Below are positions 59,004-64,000 of a DNA stretch of 64,000 nt, in pieces. The position numbers and the translations under genes were made by a program. Below the pieces are notes generated by a model. It was not told the DNA's origin and ran no database searches. It worked only from the letters and a program-made list of their open reading frames with translations. Source of the stretch: Boswellia sacra (taxonomy: Eukaryota; Streptophyta; Magnoliopsida; Sapindales; Burseraceae); the NCBI GenBank assembly GCA_013180625.2, contig SNVD02011597.1:47436-111435 (forward strand), read 5' to 3'. Numbering within the stretch: the first letter of the stretch is position 1; each line of letters starts with the position of its first letter.

Positions 59004-60689
59004 TTGGAAGTAGCCATTAGTGAACACATAAGGACAGAAAGTTTCAAAGAACCAGGAATGTTGATACATGTGTCTAAAGAAGTGGAGGAAGCTGTGGCAA
59101 GCTTGGATGAGACTATAACTATCACCACAAACAGGTATGATGTTTCGTACATTGAATTGCCTTTATCTAATGAGAAAATTCTTCCTTCTGTGATGAAAGC
59201 CCCTACCTTGGAGCTTAAGCCTTTTCCAGAACATTTGAAGTATGTATTCTTGGGTGAGAAGGATACTTTGCCAGTCATAATAGCCAAGGGCCTTACACCA
59301 TTACAAGAAGAGAAACTCATTCGAGTGCTTCGAGATCACAAAACAGCCATTGGGTGGACAATTGTTGACATCAAAGGTATTAGCCCAGCCATATGCATGC
59401 ACCGCATCTTATTAGAAGAAGGATCCAAGCCCACTCGAGAAGCACAGCGGAGGTTGAATCCTCCAATGATGTAATTTGTCAAGAAAGAAATCCTGAAATT
59501 GTTAGATGTGGGTGTGATTTATCCAATTTCGGATAGCAAGTGGGTAAGTCCAGTCTAAGTCGTTCCAAAGAAATCTGGTGTTACGGTGGTTAAGAATGAC
59601 AATAATGAGCTAGTTCCCACTCGTATCCAAACCGGGTGGCGAGTTTGTATTGATTATCGAAAGCTTAATTCTGCAACTCGCAAGAATCACTTTCCTTTGC
59701 CATTCATTGATCAAATGCTGGAGATATTAGCAGGTCATTCTCATTATTGTTTTCTTGATGGCTATTCAGGATATAATCAGATTGTCATTGCCCCTGAGGA
59801 TCAAGAGAAAACTACTTTCACATGCCCATTCGGTACATTTGCCTATCGACGCATGCCATTCGGTCTTTGCAATGCCCCTGCCACTTTCCAAATGTGTATG
59901 GTAAGTATTTTCTCTGATTATGTTGAGAACATTATTGAGGTATTTATGGATGACTTTAGTGTTTTTGGTGATTCTTTTGATAAATGCCTTGACAACCTTA
60001 CCCTTATACTTCAAAGATGTATAGAAACTAACTTTGTTCTGAATTGGGAAAAATGTCATTTATTTTTAAAAAAAAGAATTTGTTTCAGGGGGGGGGGGGG
60101 GGGGGGGATAGTTTTTTGACATGTTATTTCTGCTAAGGGTATGAATTTGATAAATCCCAGATAGATCTTATATTTCCTTACCCTTCCCCAATTGTGGCGG
60201 GATATTCGTTCGTTTCTTGGTCATGCAGGTTTCTATCGTCGATTCATCAAGCTTTTCTCGAAGATGCATTTCCTCTATGCAGATTATTTGCAATGATGTG
60301 GCCTTTGAATTTGGAGAAATGCAACGAGGCATTCGAGAAACTAAGGAACTCTTTGACTTCAGCTCCAATAATCCAATCTCCAAATGGATCATCCATTCGA
60401 GATCATGTGTGATGCGAGTGATTATGCTGTGGGTGCCGTTTTGGGTCAAAGAATTGGCAGAGTTCCACATGCCATTTCTTACGCATCTCGGACTTTAAAT
60501 GATGCTCAACTTAATTATTCTACCACTGAGAAAGAGCTGCTAGCGGTTATTTTTGCCTTAGAAAAGTTTCGATCTTATTTGATTGGTACTAAAGTAACCG
60601 TTTATTCTGATCATGCAGCTTTGAGGTACTTGCTCACAAAGAAAGATGCAAAACAAAGGCTTATCAGGTGGATACTCCTTTTACAGTAA
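59004..60689 (+). pseudogene. Athila reverse transcriptase and RNase H (stops, G21 insertion)
   Basis: One frame runs almost throughout. It includes RVCIDYRKLNSATRKNHFPL, YCFLDGYSGYNQIVIAPEDQ, FGTFAYRRMPFGLCNAPATF and the active-site FMDDFSVF near 59945. TAA stops fall at 59472-59474 and about 59558. Then 60060-60120 is disrupted by an A/G-rich stretch with 21 consecutive G (60088-60108). After degraded thumb sequence (60120-60383), RNase H is clear: [34 protein letters not shown] and [12 protein letters not shown], with stop 60687-60689 before [13 protein letters not shown]. Confidence 0.88.
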
Positions 60690-60695
60690 TTTGAC

Positions 60696-62141
60696 TTGGC
60701 AGTCAAAGATAAGAAGGGAAGTGAAAACTTAGTTGCCGACCATCTCAGTCGCATTGTCCATGACGAGGATGTACTGCCATTACAAGAAAGTTTTTCGGAT
60801 GAACAATGGCTGTCTCTACATGTAGCAGCCCCTTGGTATGCAGATATTGTTAATTACTTAGTTACCAAGAAGCTACCACATGACTTGACTCGAGCTCAAA
60901 GAGACAAGATCAAAAACATTGCCAAATATTACATATTGGATGATCCATACTTATGGAAGCATTGTTCTGATCAAGTGATAAGAAGGTGTGGTTCTGAATC
61001 TGAATGTAATTCAATTTTGACCTTCTGTCATTCTTATGCATGTGGCGGTCACTTCGGACCAAAAAGAACATCCCTGAAAGTTCTTGATTGTGGATTTTAC
61101 TGGCCATCATTATTCAAAGATGCATATATATTTTGCAAAGCTTGTGACCGTTGTCAAAGGACAGGTAATTTAAGTGCGAAAAATCAAATGCCACAAAACC
61201 CTATACTTGTTGTTGAGATTTTTGATGTGTGGGGTATTGATTTCATGGGTCCTTTTCCTTCATCTTTTGGTAATGTTTACATTATACTTTCTGTGGATTA
61301 TGTTTCTAAATGGGTGGAAGCAAAAGCTACGAGAACTAATGATTCTAAAGTTGTTGTAGATTTTGTGAAATCTAACATTTTTGCGAGATTTGGAACACCA
61401 AGAGCCATAATAATCGATAGAGGGACACACTTCTGCAACAGATCATTTGAAGCCTTGCTCAAAAAATACAACATCACTCACAAGGTATCTACTGCCTATC
61501 ATCCACAAACAAGTGGTCAAGTTGAAGTTTCAAATCGAGAAGTCAAGTCCATTCTCGAGAAGACAGTGAATCCGAACCGAAAAGATTGGAGCCTACGATT
61601 GAATGATTCACTTTGGGCATACCGGACTGCTTACAAGACACCTATTGGTATGTCTCCGTACAGGTTAGTCTACGGTAAGCCATGCCAGCCTTCCAGTAGA
61701 GCTCGAACACAAAGCATGGTGGGCATAAAGCTTTGTAACATGGAGATGGATGCTGCTGGAGAACAAAGGAAGCTTCAACTGCAAGAATTGGAAGAACTTA
61801 GAAATGCTGCCTATGAGAATTCCAGAATTTACAAGGAGAGAACTAAGGCATTTCATGATAAAATGATCTCCAGGAAGAATTTTGAAGTGGGACAGAAAGT
61901 TCTTTTATTTCAGTCTCGCCTCAAGTTATTTCCAGGTAAGTTACGATCTCGATGGGTTGTACCTTTTGTTATTACTAATGTTTTTCCTCATGGTGCAGTG
62001 GAAATCAAGAGCTTAAAAACGGACAAAGTGTTCAAGGTGAATGGGCACAGGTTGAAGCCTTACTATAAGAATTCAGTGATGCATGACATCGAGGAGTACC
62101 TCTCTACGAGCCAGCTTATCTTGATGGGTGATGGCAAGTAA
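60696..62141 (+). pseudogene. Athila integrase, long open frame (481 codons)
   Basis: Follows the stop after RNase H in the same frame. [12 protein letters not shown] is the usual link. The HHCC zinc finger is seen as [11 protein letters not shown] ... [11 protein letters not shown] (about 61030-61165). The DDE core is [11 protein letters not shown] (first Asp), [11 protein letters not shown] (second Asp; usually SDGG) and [10 protein letters not shown] (Glu). GKPC near 61675 precedes a local out-of-frame segment (61685-61730) restored downstream. The end is [14 protein letters not shown]. Stop TAA 62139-62141. Looks the best preserved part of the element. Confidence 0.9.
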
Positions 62142-62419
62142 TGTCAGGCTGAGGACGTTAAACCAAGCACTTATTGGGAGGCAACCCAATGTTTTTGAAA
62201 CATAAATAAAAAGAGACAAAGAAAAGAAGGTAGTAACAATCAATTTTTGTGTTTCGAGGAGATTCCTCCCATGGGCTATTATAATTGATCAGGTGTTATC
62301 TCTCTTTGCCATTTGTCTTATTTGCTTTGTTGTTTGTTTTTGACTTTCATTTGCTCTTGTGTTTTTATTTCTTTTATGTGTCTCTATTTTCTTTTCTTTT
62401 CTTGTGTTTAATTTGATTA

Positions 62420-63113
62420 TTCCGTGCTTTGAGTTCAGTTGTGCAACAGCTTGAGGAAACATTCAAACGGGAGTTGAAGCCATTGTTCGAAGGTTTGAAC
62501 CGTGCATATCTGGGAGAAGAACAAACTCAATCGCATTATCGGTAATATCTCTCCTTTTCTTCTCTTCAATGGATGCTGATATCTTTCTATCGACCCTTCG
62601 TAAATATTTCCCTTCACTTCCTCAAAATGCTGTGTTTAAAATTTATAAAGTACGGATGACTAGACTTTGGGCATTGATGCTCCTAAATGTGCCTGCTGAT
62701 ATCCGATGGCGTATCGAAGCCAAGGTGAGATTGTCCGGTGAGCCGGACATTAATCTCGCAAAATACATGCCTGGTCTAGGAACGAGCTACTACGCCAAGA
62801 GGCGGAGAGCGAAAAGGTTACAAGTATGTTATAAATGTGCTAGATGGAATTGTAACCAGACTTGTCGTTCATTAGGTTTTGCGTCCAGGAATAGAGAAGA
62901 TAAACTTTCATTTATTAAGAATGGTTTGAGTAATGAGTCGCTGGATAATGTTTTGTTAACTCTCGAGTCACATTCTTGTGGACTTGTTCAGCGTGAATTG
63001 CTTAATCTATGGACAAATTTCGTGATGAATTGCAGTGTTATAGTCTAGGGAATCTGACTAAAAACGACCCTGTTTGCCAGTTTATAAGAAAACTGGATGG
63101 GAAGCAAATCCCC
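62420..63113 (+). pseudogene. Unknown post-pol reading frame of Athila, Cys-rich
   Basis: Three open parts in succession: 62427-62541 (SSVVQQLEETFKRELKPLFE), 62569-63048 (159 codons from MDADIFLSTLRKYFPSLP), and, after a 1-nt shift near 63015, RDELQCYSLGNLTKNDPVCQ to a TAG at about 63119. The middle part has VPADIRWRIEAKVRLSGEPD, a basic YYAKRRRAKRL and CYKCARWNCNQTC (Cys spacing 2-4-3), then SLGFASRNREDK. No transmembrane segment or retroviral domain is visible, so it does not look like the Athila envelope-like protein. The reading across three segments suggests an ancestral protein of over 200 residues. Function unknown. Confidence 0.5.
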
Positions 63114-63345
63114 GACTCATAGAAGCGTTTCAGCCGTTACTGGACGTAAAACCAGAGGAAGATGTGAGCCACAATCACAACTACTTGGATATTTGAATGT
63201 GTGTTGTTGTTGTAGAATTTTTTTTCTTGTTTCGTTTGATCTGATTATCAATGTTGTTTTTGTGTTGTTGTTGTTTGTTGATTTTTTTGTTTTAATTTCA
63301 AGTTTTCTTTTTGACAAACCATATGACTACCCTATGGCATAAGTA

Positions 63346-63546
63346 CACGTGGGAGACAAGTGTGGAAGTTTTGTCAACCTCCACCGAAAGTGTATCTCCA
63401 TTTTTAATGCTTCACGTGGGAGACAAGTGTGGGGGTTTTGTCAACCCCCGCCGAAAGTGTATCTCCATTTTCAATGCTTCACGTGGGAGACAAGTTTGTA
63501 GGTTTTGTCAAACCTCGCCGAAAGCATATCTCATTTTTTCAAATCT
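63346..63546 (+). repeat. Three 67-bp tandem repeats near the Athila 3' end
   Basis: Units start at 63346, 63413 and 63480 with CACGTGGGAGACAAG and hold TTTTGTCAACC...CCGAAAG. A partial fourth lies at about 63567-63600. The units contain purine-rich GTGTGGGGG, resembling the tract expected before an Athila 3' LTR. Confidence 0.9.
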
Positions 63547-63729
63547 TGGGACGATAAATCTGCATCGAGCAACCCCCACCGAAAGTATGTCCCCATGTGT
63601 CAAAAGTAGAGAGTTTTATGGGTGTATATATACATTCTGCATATTTTCATATGTCATTCCATAACCTGTCTTGCAATTGAAAAGCATAATATATAACGTG
63701 TCTTACACAAGATTAGAGCACTTGTAGAA

Positions 63730-64000
63730 ATGGAGAAAACACCAATTCGGCGATTCCGCAATATATGCGTATTTGGCGGATCGCAATTTGGCAAAGATGG
63801 AGAGTTTACCACAGCAGCTCTTGATCTTGGTAGGACATTAGCTGCGAGGGGTATTAATTTGATTTATGGAGGGGGTAGTCTTGGTTTAATGGGGTGTGTG
63901 TCAACAGTTGCATCCCTAGGAGGGAGCAAAGTTCTCGGCATTATCCCTAAACCATTAGCTGTACGAGATATCGTAGGCAACACAATCGGGGACGAGTTAC
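63730..64000 (+). CDS. LOG-like cytokinin riboside 5'-monophosphate phosphoribohydrolase, N-terminal part
   Basis: LOG enzymes release active cytokinin base from its riboside monophosphate, in cytosol and nucleus. The first 90 codons are open from ATG 63730 to the window edge: RFRNICVFGGSQFGKDGEF, LIYGGGSLGLMG (conserved GGGSxGLMG nucleotide-binding loop), GGSKVLGIIPKPLAVRDIVG. Canonical LOGs have CVFCGSS where this has CVFGGSQ. The catalytic PGGxGTxxE motif would lie beyond the window. The usual early introns of LOG genes are not seen in this stretch, so it may be an intron-poor or retro-derived member. It starts only about 70 bp after the end of the Athila remains. Confidence 0.82.
   Translation, partial: MEKTPIRRFRNICVFGGSQFGKDGEFTTAALDLGRTLAARGINLIYGGGSLGLMGCVSTVASLGGSKVLGIIPKPLAVRDIVGNTIGDEL

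Larger units (their letters stand above)
55124..63660 (+). mobile_element. Athila-lineage Gypsy retrotransposon lacking a 3' LTR
   Basis: A 1.42 kb 5' LTR, Asp-tRNA primer site, gag, protease, RT, RNase H, integrase, an extra reading frame and a 3' tandem repeat are all on the plus strand. No second LTR is present before the LOG gene at 63730, so the right border (about 63660) is approximate and the element is truncated. GTATT precedes the LTR at 55119-55123 as the left half of the target duplication; no partner is found. Multiple stops and shifts in gag-pol show it is dead. Confidence 0.9.

Noticed and set aside
1..64000. CRISPR arrays, bacterial operons, rRNA genes or organelle inserts
   Set aside because: Spaced identical short repeats, Shine-Dalgarno-led operons or rRNA/plastid blocks are not seen; the tandem repeats found are transposon-associated or microsatellites.

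Overview
This is nuclear DNA from a flowering plant. The grounds are a spliced NIPA-type magnesium transporter, TIR-NBS-LRR (TNL) resistance-gene relics, a LOG-type cytokinin-activation gene, and plant Copia, Athila, LINE, CACTA and Mutator elements. TNLs make it a eudicot. A woody rosid fits the style of the genes, but that is a guess and no species can be named from this window.

Only two genes look intact. At the left end, on the minus strand, is a nine-exon NIPA-like Mg2+ transporter (233-6640) whose splice junctions join in frame to 348 residues. At the right edge (63730-64000+) the open N-terminal part of a LOG-like phosphoribohydrolase begins. Everything between is broken genes and nested transposons.

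Layout. 7.0-10.4 kb: AT-rich intergenic DNA. 10.4-16.9 kb: a minus-strand LINE split by a Copia element with 4-5% diverged LTRs and a GCAAG target duplication. 17-27.4 kb: a graveyard of resistance-type genes, namely TNL fragments on both strands, an LRR receptor-kinase relic, and a TNL relic split by a 1.9 kb non-autonomous LTR element with a CAAAT duplication. 27.8-30 kb: a probable Pack-MULE carrying an ATPG (chloroplast ATP synthase b' subunit) fragment and a small TRIM-like element. 31-36 kb: an Athila-type gag fragment and one end of a CACTA element with a Ulp1-like protease relic. 38.5-52.4 kb: a second, direct copy of the receptor-kinase plus TNL block. It is interrupted by a 3.35 kb Mutator-like element (itself holding a Mutator MITE with a perfect 9-bp duplication) and by a 4.5 kb CACTA element carrying intron-containing transketolase and SIN3-like fragments. 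52.4-55.1 kb: the 3' part of a minus-strand Copia element, cut inside RNase H by an Athila element (55.1-63.6 kb). That Athila element has no 3' LTR and carries an extra Cys-rich reading frame downstream of pol.

The two kinase/TNL blocks share gene order, flanks and a frameshift just after the TNL P-loop, so an already damaged block was probably duplicated. Each copy then received different insertions, and each serves as the empty-site control for insertions in the other. The strongest candidates for something little described are the two-gene Pack-CACTA and the Athila post-pol reading frame.
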